Assembly: GCF_003856495.1 (NCBI RefSeq)
Contig: NZ_CP034118.1
Location: forward strand, 414,001 to 478,000
DNA length: 64,000 bases
From: Staphylospora marina
GTDB taxonomy: Bacteria > Bacillota > Bacilli > Thermoactinomycetales > Thermoactinomycetaceae
Reading direction: 5' to 3'
Both the position numbers and the translations under genes were made by a program. The notes under the pieces were generated by a model, which saw nothing but the letters and a program-made list of their open reading frames with translations, made no database searches and had not been told where the DNA came from. Positions 1 to 8,545 of the stretch are shown here, in pieces (the stretch's first letter is position 1; the number at the start of each line of letters is the position of its first letter).

Positions 1-1
1 C

Positions 2-103
2 TGCCCGGAAGCCCGTTGTTGCGGGCCCAATTTGCTGGTGATGGACACGTATTATCCGACATGGGATTTCCGCGCGCGCAGCGCCAAAGTGAAACTGACC
101 TGA
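2..103 (+). CDS. C-terminal end of an unidentified protein (partial)
   Basis: The frame is open from the left edge to a TGA at 101-103 and is followed seven bases later by a good intrinsic terminator, so this is the last 33 codons of a real gene. The visible tail has three cysteines near its start and ends in a basic stretch (KVKLT). I do not recognise the family from so little sequence. Confidence 0.45.
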   Translation, partial: CPEARCCGPNLLVMDTYYPTWDFRARSAKVKLT

Positions 104-110
104 TTTTTTG

Positions 111-146
111 CCCCCGGTTTCGGCATGAGGAAGCCGGGGGTTTTTT
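111..146 (+). terminator. Intrinsic terminator of the first partial gene
   Basis: An 11-bp GC-rich stem (CCCCCGGTTTC at 111-121 against GAAGCCGGGGG at 130-140, one G-T wobble) is followed immediately by six T. It ends the transcript of the partial gene at the left edge. Confidence 0.85.
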
Positions 147-297
147 CTTGCACGGGAACATGATTTCCGGGAACGGCGACCGGTCCCGATTCTCCGAAAA
201 GATTCATCGTTCTTCGGCCCCCGATGCTTCGCCTTCCGTTAAAATGAAAGAATCAAATGAAAAATGACGGCGGAATGCCGTGAAAGGAGGACTCGGA

Positions 298-549
298 TTG
301 AACATCTTTGAAAAATTCGTTGCGGAAAATGTCGACGGCGGACAGCGTTCCAAACGGGAGCACGTGGTCCTGCTTCCCGGCGAGCTCTCGCAAGCATTCG
401 AACACTGGTGCCGCAAACGGAATCTCAGTTTCAGTCAGGGAGTGGCAGAGCTGATTCGGGAGGCGCTGGAGAAGGAAAAGAAACGGGACAAAGATAAGAA
501 AGAACCTGCGCTCCCCGATGCATCCAAATTCATGCGTGATGCGTTTTGA
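298..549 (+). CDS. Small protein with ribbon-helix-helix-like segment
   Basis: An 83-residue hydrophilic protein of unknown function. I place the start at TTG 298 because a strong AAAGGAGG lies at 283-290, eight bases upstream; a GTG at 280 precedes that site and is unlikely. Residues about 22-60 read as a short strand (HVVLLPGEL), then a helix, a turn with LSFSQ, and a second helix (VAELIREALEKE), which resembles an Arc/CopG-type DNA-binding fold. The C-terminus is a lysine-rich linker. The gene stands alone, 379 bp before the next one. DNA binding is inferred from secondary-structure pattern only. Confidence 0.6.
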   Translation: MNIFEKFVAENVDGGQRSKREHVVLLPGELSQAFEHWCRKRNLSFSQGVAELIREALEKEKKRDKDKKEPALPDASKFMRDAF

Positions 550-927
550 CCGGTGGACGGACCGGGTGAAGTCCTTTTGTTGACGGCTTCTTTTCCCGGG
601 CCGGAGGGATCCGCCGCGTTCCGATGCATGCACCTGAGGCGCGTGAAGCGCGTAACGGGCGGATTCGTCCGGCCCTCTTGCCGGAGGACGGGCTTCCCGG
701 TGTTCCGTTGGCCGGAGAAGATCCGGATCCGCCACCCATCGCCATTCTTTTTCTGAAAATTGACAAATGGAGGCATTTTCCGGAGAGCGGGATTTTCTTC
801 TGGCGGGAAAAGCGTTTTGTGGGTGAGTGACGGCGCGGAAACGGGAATGGTGATGGTGGCAAGGGTGAAACGAAGCGAAGTCGGAACCGTATATGAAAGA
901 ATGAGTGAGACGGAGAGGAGTGACCGC
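550..927. other. 378-bp gap without a recognisable gene
   Basis: This GC-rich gap lies between the small RHH-like gene and the ABC/MoxR operon. A TTGACA hexamer sits at 760-765, but no convincing -10 box follows at the right distance. TATATG at about 891 could be a -10 box without a good partner. The open frame that extends the downstream gene back to 760 lacks a ribosome-binding site and is probably chance coding potential. Confidence 0.4.
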
Positions 928-3198
928 ATGCGACGAACCTGTACATTGCTGCTGAGCGCTTTGCTGACATTCGTGCTTGCGCTGATTCCGTCCCCCGGAT
1001 GGGCGCTGGACACGACCGAACAGGTACGGATGGAAGCGGAAATGGGATGGAAGGGAGAATACAAGGGAGATTTCGTTCCGGTGCGCGTCAAGCTGACCAA
1101 CCGGGGGGAGGCGATCAAAGGCACCGTCGAGGTTCCGGGAAACGTCCGGAGAGACGACGCACGGACCGGGGTCACGCCGTCTTTGGAGATGGAATTGCCC
1201 CCGGGAGCGGAAAAAGTCGTCACGCTGGTGATTCCTTCGAAACTTGCGCTTCCGGATCAACCGATCCGTTTCGTTTCGGACGGTCGGGTCCTCTCATCCA
1301 CCAAGCTCAAAGGAAACCGGCTTTGGCAGAATGACCGGTTGATCGGCGTGGTGAGCGAAGATCCGCACGCCGCCGCACGCCTGGCAAAACACATCGCCGA
1401 ACAAAATTCCATGATCCATGTGGTGCCCGTCGACGTTGCGGAACTTCCCGACAGCGGCTTGGCGCTGTCCGGAATGGATGTCCTGGTGCTGCATCGCCTG
1501 CAGCGGGAAACCGTTTCCGCAGGGCAGGTGGAAGCGATCCGGCAATGGGTTTGTTCCGGAGGAACGTTGCTGGTGAACGGCAGGGGAGGATCGGGAGCGG
1601 TCCGGGGCCTGGAATCCATGTTGCCGGCCGTGCCGGCAGCAGGCACGGTGACGGTCAAGGCCGACAGCGATCTCGCCCGTTGGGGAGCGTTGCCTGCCGG
1701 TCCGGTCACGGCCGTGGATTTGCGGGTGAACCGGCCGGCCACGATCCTGGCGAAACAAGGGGATGCGGTTTTGTTGGCCAAACGGTCGTGCTCGCACGGA
1801 CAGGTGTTGGTGACCGCTTTTGATCCTCTGGATCCGGTGTTGGACGGATGGAAGGGAACGGAGGCGCTGTGGCAGGAAGAGTTGATTCCGGGTGAGCAGC
1901 CTGCCAAAGATCCGTATAACGGGGAGTTTTCACTCTTCGGGGCACCGTGGCTGCTCGTCGATGCCGTGAACCGGATGATTGATTTGAAGCTTCCTGCCGT
2001 CAAAGGGCTGGCATGGATTTTTGCCGGCTATGCACTGGTGGTCGGTCCGCTGATGTTTTGGTTGTTGGGCAGGGCAGGCAAGCGGGAATGGAGCTGGGGA
2101 CTGGTTCCGGCCGTCGGACTGCTTCTCGCCGGAGGACTGTACATATACGGCACCCATCTTCGGGGGGCCGCCGTGGCATTGTATCAGTTCGGATATGTGG
2201 AAACGACCGGAGACAAGGAGGCACTGGTGCGCGGGGTGACGTCCTTGATCTCCCAGGAACCCGGGGAATATGAAGTCGCGCTGAAAAACGGATTTGTCTG
2301 GCCGGTCGATCAAATGGGGAATGCCGATATGTCGGTCAAGAGAGTGTCGGCGGGGCGTGATTCGAAGATCCGTTTCTTCCAAGTTCCCAAGTGGAGCAAA
2401 CGGGACATGTACACGATGAGCCTGGTGAATCTCAAAGGTTCCCTGGAAGGAACCGTGAGGCTCAAGGGAAATGAGTGGGTGGGAGAGGTGGTCAACGGAA
2501 CCGGGTATCGGATGCATGAGGTTACGGTGATTGTTCCGGAAGGCGTGGTGAAGATCGGGGATCTTTCTCCGGGAGAGAAAAAGGAGTTCCGGTTGAGCAT
2601 ACATGAGAAGCCGATGATGCTCGGGATGGAGCAATACGGATTTGATCCGGAAAGCCCGGAGTTTCAGCTGTTGATGCAAAGGGAGGTCACGGGTTCCTTT
2701 CTGAAGTTGGACGGAGCGGATGTGCTGGGAGTGATCCACGAACCGCTCCTGGATGCATCGGTGAAGGGGTATCCGGTCAAACGTTCCGGCCGTTTTTTGG
2801 TGAACGGTGTCATGCGTGCCGCGACGGATGAAACCGGACGGTTGCACCTGGCGTTCGGCACGGTCGAACCGGAGGTGATCCAGGCGGACAGTCCCGTCAT
2901 TCCCGACTTCATGAGCCCCACGTTTCGTCTGGAACGGGACGGAAAGATGACAATCGAATTCCGGACGAACTTGCCGGAGAATGCACAAATCCGGAAGATC
3001 GGCTTCAGACATTCGGACGGATGGGACGTGTACGACTGGAACACCCGTGAATGGGTGCATACGGAACAGGCGGGACGCCGGCAGGCCGAAACCTTCGTGC
3101 GCGACGGAATCATTCGCCTCCGCCTGAAGAAACCGGCAGCTGCAGGTGAAGAAGTCGTCCGGCCGCAGGTGGAGATCGAAGGGAGCGTGAAACCATGA
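928..3198 (+). CDS. Exported membrane protein of the ABC-2/MoxR/VWA operon
   Basis: A 756-residue protein of unknown function, first gene of an eight-gene operon. ATG 928 is chosen because GGAGAGGAG lies just upstream at 912-920 and a typical signal peptide follows (basic MRR, hydrophobic core, cut near GWA-LD at about residue 28). The region after the signal is a beta-rich extracellular domain, followed by a Rossmann-like GATase-type stretch. Two transmembrane helices lie near residues 360-412 and a long beta-rich C-terminal half follows. The stop overlaps the next start by four bases (ATGA). Comparable proteins sit beside MoxR-VWA-ABC genes in other Bacillales, but the biochemical role is not known to me. 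Confidence 0.85.
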   Translation: MRRTCTLLLSALLTFVLALIPSPGWALDTTEQVRMEAEMGWKGEYKGDFVPVRVKLTNRGEAIKGTVEVPGNVRRDDARTGVTPSLEMELPPGAEKVVTLVIPSKLALPDQPIRFVSDGRVLSSTKLKGNRLWQNDRLIGVVSEDPHAAARLAKHIAEQNSMIHVVPVDVAELPDSGLALSGMDVLVLHRLQRETVSAGQVEAIRQWVCSGGTLLVNGRGGSGAVRGLESMLPAVPAAGTVTVKADSDLARWGALPAGPVTAVDLRVNRPATILAKQGDAVLLAKRSCSHGQVLVTAFDPLDPVLDGWKGTEALWQEELIPGEQPAKDPYNGEFSLFGAPWLLVDAVNRMIDLKLPAVKGLAWIFAGYALVVGPLMFWLLGRAGKREWSWGLVPAVGLLLAGGLYIYGTHLRGAAVALYQFGYVETTGDKEALVRGVTSLISQEPGEYEVALKNGFVWPVDQMGNADMSVKRVSAGRDSKIRFFQVPKWSKRDMYTMSLVNLKGSLEGTVRLKGNEWVGEVVNGTGYRMHEVTVIVPEGVVKIGDLSPGEKKEFRLSIHEKPMMLGMEQYGFDPESPEFQLLMQREVTGSFLKLDGADVLGVIHEPLLDASVKGYPVKRSGRFLVNGVMRAATDETGRLHLAFGTVEPEVIQADSPVIPDFMSPTFRLERDGKMTIEFRTNLPENAQIRKIGFRHSDGWDVYDWNTREWVHTEQAGRRQAETFVRDGIIRLRLKKPAAAGEEVVRPQVEIEGSVKP

Positions 3199-4145
3199 TT
3201 CGCACAGAATCGCTCACAAAGAGATACGGATCCGTCACGGCCGTGAACAAGCTGGATCTTACGGTGGAGGCCGGAACGGTGTTCGGATTCATCGGTCCGA
3301 ACGGCGCCGGCAAATCAACCACGATGCAGATCCTGGCCACGTTGGTGGTGCCGGACGAAGGCCGCGCATGGGTGGGCGGATGGGATGTCGTCAAAGACGG
3401 GGACGAGGTCCGCCGCATCATCGGATACATGCCGGACTTCTTCGGCGTGTACGACAATCTGACGGCGATCGAATACCTTGAATTTTATGCATCCTGTTAC
3501 GGGATCCGCCGGGATCTGCGGCGGAAAATCGGGCTGGATCTCTTGGAACTGGTGGGACTTTCCCACAAGCGTGATGATGAGGTGGACAAACTGTCCCGGG
3601 GGATGAAGCAGCGGTTGGGTCTGGCTCGCAGCCTCATTCACGACCCCGCCCTCCTCATCCTGGATGAGCCGGCATCCGGTCTCGATCCCCGGGCCCGGGT
3701 GGAGTTTCGAGAGGTGCTCAAGGAGCTCCGGAAGATGGGAAAAACGATCATGATCAGCTCTCACATCTTGCCGGAGCTGGCCGGTTTTTGCGATTGCATC
3801 GGCATGATGGAAAACGGGAAAATGGTCGCCTTCGGCAATGTGGACGAAATGACCCGGCGGACGCAAACCGGTCGGATCATCGAGATTCGGGTGCGGGAGA
3901 AAGCCGAGGAGGCGGAAGAGCTGCTCGGGCGGATGAAACCTGTCCAATCCGTGCATCGTGAGGATCGTCTGCTGACGGTACTGGTCGACGGCGATGAAGC
4001 GGTCCAGGAGGAGATCTTGCGGGAACTGCTCCATTCGAACATTCCGGTGACGGGATTCACCGAAACGAAGGAGGACATCGAGGATGTGTTTTTGCGCGTG
4101 ACCGGTGAAAAGGAGGGGAGCGAAGCGGATGAAACGGCTGATTGA
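3195..4145 (+). CDS. ABC transporter ATP-binding protein (ABC-2 exporter type)
   Basis: A 316-residue ATPase of the CcmA/NatA-like class. It shows Walker A GPNGAGKS at residues 34-41, the ABC signature LSRGMKQRL, and a Walker B ending LLILDEP, followed by the switch histidine in ISSHILPEL. The C-terminal 90 residues form the extra domain typical of drug/lipid exporters. It should power the membrane permease encoded next, which starts 17 bases before this gene ends. The substrate is unknown. Translational coupling to both neighbours indicates a fixed stoichiometric unit. Confidence 0.93.
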   Translation: MIRTESLTKRYGSVTAVNKLDLTVEAGTVFGFIGPNGAGKSTTMQILATLVVPDEGRAWVGGWDVVKDGDEVRRIIGYMPDFFGVYDNLTAIEYLEFYASCYGIRRDLRRKIGLDLLELVGLSHKRDDEVDKLSRGMKQRLGLARSLIHDPALLILDEPASGLDPRARVEFREVLKELRKMGKTIMISSHILPELAGFCDCIGMMENGKMVAFGNVDEMTRRTQTGRIIEIRVREKAEEAEELLGRMKPVQSVHREDRLLTVLVDGDEAVQEEILRELLHSNIPVTGFTETKEDIEDVFLRVTGEKEGSEADETAD

Positions 4146-5022
4146 GTGGTGGAAGAATCCGGTACTTGCCCGTGAAACGCAGTGGAGGATGCGGTCTAAT
4201 AAGACGCCGTGGGTCATTTTTCTGTACCTGACGGTCACCGGTGGAATCACCCTGTCCATTCTGGCGTTGTCCCTTGACAGCGTCAGCGGGTACAACCCCG
4301 ATCAGAGCCGGTTTCTGTTCGGCGGATTGGCCGCCGTTCAGCTGCTGATGGTCTCGCTGGTGACTCCCGGGCTGACGGCCGGATTGATCAGCGGCGAACG
4401 GGAGCGGCAAACGTTGTCCATCCTGCTCACCACCCGGCTCGGCACCGGACAGATCGTGATCGGCAAATGGCTGGCTGCGCTCAGCTTCATGTTTCTGCTC
4501 CTGTTCGCGACGGCTCCGCTGTACGTGATGGTGTATCTGTTCGGAGGAATCTCGACGGATGCCCTGTGGAAAGTGTTCCTGCATTTGCTGGTGACGATGC
4601 TGTTTTTCGGAAGCATGGGGATTTACTTCTCGACGGTGTTCAAACGGACGGGTGTGGCCACGGTGACGGCGTATCTCGTGACGGCGGGGATCGGCATCGG
4701 GCTGCCGATCATTTTGTGGCTGATCCTGCTGTCCCTTGACGCATCCGCTTTTTCCGGCCGACACGTTCCGCTGATCACCGAGATCATCGGTGCCCTGCAT
4801 CCGCTCATCAGCCTGTTGTTCGCGCTGACGGGAGAGTTTCTGATCGAACCGGATCAACTGCGGATTGACTTTTTTCAAACGTATCTGATCGTTTACGGCG
4901 TGCTGTCGGCGATCTTCCTTGCGGGCAGCGTGTACAAACTGTCCCCCGGCCGTTTTTCCCGGCCGTGGCGGACGGGGCGGAACGCCAAACAGCGATCGGA
5001 TGCGGCCGGTGAGTCCGCATGA
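4129..5022 (+). CDS. ABC-2 family transporter permease
   Basis: A 297-residue polytopic membrane protein. The start is ATG 4129, eleven bases after AGGAGGGG (4111-4118); an upstream in-frame GTG at 4105 lies before that site. An amphipathic N-terminus is followed by about six hydrophobic segments. The conserved SGERERQTLSILLTT coupling-type segment near residues 87-101 is typical of ABC-2 permeases (NatB/YhaP-like). It partners the preceding ATPase. The stop overlaps the next start. Substrate cannot be inferred. Confidence 0.88.
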   Translation: MKRLIEWWKNPVLARETQWRMRSNKTPWVIFLYLTVTGGITLSILALSLDSVSGYNPDQSRFLFGGLAAVQLLMVSLVTPGLTAGLISGERERQTLSILLTTRLGTGQIVIGKWLAALSFMFLLLFATAPLYVMVYLFGGISTDALWKVFLHLLVTMLFFGSMGIYFSTVFKRTGVATVTAYLVTAGIGIGLPIILWLILLSLDASAFSGRHVPLITEIIGALHPLISLLFALTGEFLIEPDQLRIDFFQTYLIVYGVLSAIFLAGSVYKLSPGRFSRPWRTGRNAKQRSDAAGESA

Positions 5023-6602
5023 TGCGCGCAAACGTTCCGGAACCATGGCACGGGCTGCTGGCCCCTGCGAGGAACCGTTTGTGGATCATTCGCGGAATCC
5101 GGGGAATGAAGCTGTTCTTCGGGGGCGGGATGGCGTGGATGATCGCCGTGTTGCTGTTTGCCCGGGTGGTGCCCGTGGCGGATCCGGTCACATGGGCGGG
5201 CTCGGGAGCAACGGGGATCCTGCTTGCGGGAGTCATCAGGGCGTTGCTCGGGAAACCGTCCTGGACGGAAACGGTGAAGGTGCTGGACCGGGCCCTCGGT
5301 CTGGAGGATCGGCTTGTCACCGCCTGGCAATACAGGGACAGCCGTCATCCGGTTGCCGCGGTGCAGCGGGAAGACGCGTTTGTGCGGGGCCAGGAACGGA
5401 TGTCCCGGCTCCCCCGGGAGATGCCTCTTCCCCGTCCGACCCGCGGGGACATCAAGTGGGTCGTCCCGTCCGTCTGCGTTTTGCTGGCGCTGCTGTTGCT
5501 TCCGAATCCGCTGCAGGAACAGGCTCTGAAGCAGGAAAGGATCCGGAACCGGATCGAAGAGCGGATCCGGGACGTGGAGAAATGGAAGGAAACCGTGGAA
5601 AAGGACCGGATGGCGAGCCGGGAAACCAAGGAAGCGCTGAAGAAGGAGCTGGATTCATTGACCGGACGGCTCCGGGAGGCGAAGAGCCTGGAAGAGGCGG
5701 CGGTGGAACTGGCGCTCACGGAGAAAAAGCTTCGTGAGTTGGAACAAGAGGCGCGGCAGCGGTCCGGGACGGCAAAAGCGCTGGAAGAGAGACTGCATGC
5801 GGAGAAGCTCTCGCAAGTGGCGGAAGCGATGCGCGGCGGCGATGAGCGCACACTGTCCGAAGCGATCGGCGGTCTGACTCCGGACGAGCGAAAAAAGCTG
5901 GCGGAAGTGTTGGAGCGGACTGCCGGAGAACGGGATTCAGGCGGGGGAAATGAATTGCGCGAGGCGGCTGCCGGATTGTCTGCGGGGACTCCCGGGGCCG
6001 AGGCTTCCGCCGCCAAAGCCCTTGCCAAAGCGGGCCGGGAGTTGAACGCCTCGGAGGCGGACGCACGGCTGCTGGCGGAAGGGAGCCGGGTGCTCGCCGG
6101 AAATTCGTCCCGCTTGGCCGCCGGTTCTTCTTCCGGGACCGGAAACGGGCCATCCGGAAGTTCGACTTCTTCCGGGATGTCCGGAAACGGATCATCCGCC
6201 GGTTCGTCTTCATCGGGGAATGGAAGTTCCGGGGGAAGTGAAGGGGCAACGGGTTCCGGAACCGGTGAAGGTGCCGGGCGACAAGGAGGAGCAAACGCCG
6301 GTTCTCCCGGGGCGGGCGGATCGACCGGAGGGGCTGCTCCCGGCAACGCCCCCGGACAAATGGTGCAGGTTCCATGGTCCCGGTTGCACGGAGAGGGACA
6401 GAAGGGTTCCTTGGGCGGTCCCGATGCGGAGGGGCCCGAAACGGATTCGGGGCAGGCTTCCGCCCATCCGGGGGTGATCCGACCGTACGGCGATGTGTAC
6501 GCCGATTATGCCGGACATGCGCGGCAGGCGCTGGAGCGGGGGGAGATTCCCGCGGATCTGGAATGGCTGGTGAGGGAGTACTTTTCATCGTTGGAACCGT
6601 GA
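5019..6602 (+). CDS. Membrane protein with coiled coil and Ser/Gly-rich linker
   Basis: A 527-residue protein of unknown function. Hydrophobic segments lie near residues 28-70 and 145-166. A charged coiled-coil region spans about 170-310, and a very Ser/Gly-rich low-complexity linker about 365-450. A compact C-terminal segment holds a YADYAGHARQALERGEIP motif and ends in a short helix. A DUF4175-like architecture is the nearest I can name, with low certainty. The start overlaps the permease stop (ATGATG), with only a weak GGTGAG upstream. Its place between an ABC exporter and MoxR/VWA genes suggests a structural or regulatory partner at the membrane. Confidence 0.8.
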   Translation: MMRANVPEPWHGLLAPARNRLWIIRGIRGMKLFFGGGMAWMIAVLLFARVVPVADPVTWAGSGATGILLAGVIRALLGKPSWTETVKVLDRALGLEDRLVTAWQYRDSRHPVAAVQREDAFVRGQERMSRLPREMPLPRPTRGDIKWVVPSVCVLLALLLLPNPLQEQALKQERIRNRIEERIRDVEKWKETVEKDRMASRETKEALKKELDSLTGRLREAKSLEEAAVELALTEKKLRELEQEARQRSGTAKALEERLHAEKLSQVAEAMRGGDERTLSEAIGGLTPDERKKLAEVLERTAGERDSGGGNELREAAAGLSAGTPGAEASAAKALAKAGRELNASEADARLLAEGSRVLAGNSSRLAAGSSSGTGNGPSGSSTSSGMSGNGSSAGSSSSGNGSSGGSEGATGSGTGEGAGRQGGANAGSPGAGGSTGGAAPGNAPGQMVQVPWSRLHGEGQKGSLGGPDAEGPETDSGQASAHPGVIRPYGDVYADYAGHARQALERGEIPADLEWLVREYFSSLEP

Positions 6603-6617
6603 AAGGAGACGGATCGG

Positions 6618-7625
6618 ATGAACGAAACGGACTGGAAAGAGGAGTGGGAATCCGCCCGGGAATTGACGGAACATCTCCGGAGGGAAATCGGCCGGGTGAT
6701 CATCGGCCAGGATGACGTGGTGGAGCAGGTGCTGATCGCCATGCTGGCAGACGGACACGTGCTTCTCGAAGGGGTTCCGGGCCTGGGAAAAACGCTGCTG
6801 ATCAAGACCATCGCCCGGTTGCTCGATCTGTCGTTTTCTCGCATTCAGTTCACTCCGGACCTGATGCCGGCGGACATCCTGGGCACCACGGTCATCTCCG
6901 CGGATGAGTCCGGAAGGACCGAGTTCCGCTTTCAGCAGGGGCCCGTGTTCGCGCATCTCGTATTGGCGGACGAGATCAACCGCGCCACGCCGAAGACGCA
7001 ATCGGCCCTGTTGGAAGCCATGCAGGAGCGGACGGTGACGGTGTCCGGGAAAACGAGGAACTTGCCGGAACCCTTTTTCGTGCTCGCCACGCAAAACCCC
7101 TTGGAGATGGAAGGCACCCACGTTCTTCCCGAGGCTCAGCTGGACCGGTTTTTGCTCAAGATCAAGGTTCCCTTCCCCAAAGAGGAAGAACTGAGGCGCA
7201 TCGTGAGTGAAACGGTGGTCCGGACCGAACGTCCGACCGTCACCCCCTTGGCGGACGCACGGCGCTGGATGTGGCTGCGCGGCATCACCGAACAACTCCT
7301 CGTTCCGGATGAAGTGGTGGAGGAAGCCGTCCGGTTGGTGCTCATGACCCATCCGGATCATCCGGAGGCGCCCGAACCGATCCGGAAATACGTGAGGGCG
7401 GGAGCGGGGCCGAGGGGAGCGCAGGCGCTGGTTCGCGCGGCCCGGGCGATGGCGCTGCTGCGGGGCCGTCACAACGCCGGTCGGGAAGATTTGACGCAGT
7501 TGGCGTTGCCGGTTCTGCGGCACCGGGTGCTAAGGACGTTTGAAGCGGAGGCTTTGGGCATTTCCGAGGACGAATTGGTGACTGCCGTGCTCGAACACCG
7601 AAAACGGGAAGCGAATGCGCGATGA
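6618..7625 (+). CDS. MoxR family AAA+ ATPase
   Basis: A 335-residue AAA+ ATPase. Walker A is GVPGLGKT at residues 52-59 and Walker B is LADEIN with Asp118-Glu119. A sensor-1 asparagine sits in LATQNP, and an arginine-finger region follows LPEAQLDRF. MoxR proteins act as chaperones for, or activators of, von Willebrand A proteins, and two such proteins plus a DUF58 protein follow directly. A perfect AAAGGAG site lies ten bases upstream of the ATG. The stop overlaps the DUF58 start (ATGA). Confidence 0.95.
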   Translation: MNETDWKEEWESARELTEHLRREIGRVIIGQDDVVEQVLIAMLADGHVLLEGVPGLGKTLLIKTIARLLDLSFSRIQFTPDLMPADILGTTVISADESGRTEFRFQQGPVFAHLVLADEINRATPKTQSALLEAMQERTVTVSGKTRNLPEPFFVLATQNPLEMEGTHVLPEAQLDRFLLKIKVPFPKEEELRRIVSETVVRTERPTVTPLADARRWMWLRGITEQLLVPDEVVEEAVRLVLMTHPDHPEAPEPIRKYVRAGAGPRGAQALVRAARAMALLRGRHNAGREDLTQLALPVLRHRVLRTFEAEALGISEDELVTAVLEHRKREANAR

Positions 7626-8539
7626 ACGAAAACGGACGAAACAAGGACGGCAGCCTGTTTCCCGATCCCGCGTTTTTGGCCAGGCTTGAGCGCTTGCGGC
7701 TCGTGGTCCGCCGTCCGGTCAAGGGAACGCAGGTCGGGGAAAGGCGTTCGCTGTTTTCGGGAAGCTCGCAGGAATTTTCGGATTTCCGTCCCTATTCGCC
7801 CGGTGATGACATCCGCCGGGTGGACTGGACGGCGTATGCGAGGTTTCGCAAATGGTTTCTCAAAATCTATGTGGACGAGCGGGAGACGGACGTGCATCTC
7901 TGGTTGGACATCAGCCGTTCGATGTCCTGGGATGCGGAGCACAAGGCCCGGCGGGCGCTGGAACTGGCCGGCGCGCTCGGTTATCTGGCGCTCGGCGCGG
8001 GAGACCGGCTGCGGGTTCATGCGTTTGCCCGGCGGGTGGAAGCGGTGTCGCCGCCCTTTTCGGGCAAAAAGTCGGCTCCCCGGTTGTTCTCTTTTTTATC
8101 TTCTCTGTCCTTCGACAAAGACGGAGATCCGGACGGGGCGGAAGACGACGCAGGCTATCTGTTGAGGCGCCGGGGGATCTCGATCATCATTTCCGACGGA
8201 TTCACTCCGTCCGGAGGTCGGTCGCTCGCCGACAGTCTCCGGCGAAACGGACAGGAAGTACATATGATTCTCCTCTTTTCCGGGGAAGAGCGGGAGCCGT
8301 CCCTGTCGGGGGATCTCCGGCTGATCGACTGCGAAACCGGGGATCGGCGGGAAATCACGGTGAATTCGCATGTGCTCCGCCTGTACCGGGAAACGTTTCG
8401 CCATCACGTGGAGGAATTGTCCGACTGGTGCCGGCGACGGGGCATTGTGTTGCTGCCGGTGTCGGCGGAAATGACGCTGGAGGAGACCGTGCTGGATCTG
8501 TTCCGTCGTTCCGGCATGGTGGAGCGTCAAAGGGGGTGA
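7622..8539 (+). CDS. DUF58 domain protein
   Basis: A 305-residue soluble protein of the DUF58 family. The family hallmark segment (YSPGDDIRRVDWTAYARF) lies at about residues 58-75. A degenerate VWA-like fold follows, with LDISRSM standing in for the metal-site motif. DUF58 proteins almost always accompany MoxR ATPases and are thought to be adaptors or targets in the MoxR-VWA system, though no reaction is established. It is translationally coupled to the MoxR gene and followed six bases later by the first VWA membrane protein. Confidence 0.93.
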   Translation: MNENGRNKDGSLFPDPAFLARLERLRLVVRRPVKGTQVGERRSLFSGSSQEFSDFRPYSPGDDIRRVDWTAYARFRKWFLKIYVDERETDVHLWLDISRSMSWDAEHKARRALELAGALGYLALGAGDRLRVHAFARRVEAVSPPFSGKKSAPRLFSFLSSLSFDKDGDPDGAEDDAGYLLRRRGISIIISDGFTPSGGRSLADSLRRNGQEVHMILLFSGEEREPSLSGDLRLIDCETGDRREITVNSHVLRLYRETFRHHVEELSDWCRRRGIVLLPVSAEMTLEETVLDLFRRSGMVERQRG

Positions 8540-8545
8540 CGGAAC

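Noticed and set aside
760-927. N-terminal extension of the first ABC/MoxR operon gene
   Set aside because: It would bury the signal peptide 56 residues inside the protein and has no ribosome-binding site; ATG 928 has a strong one.
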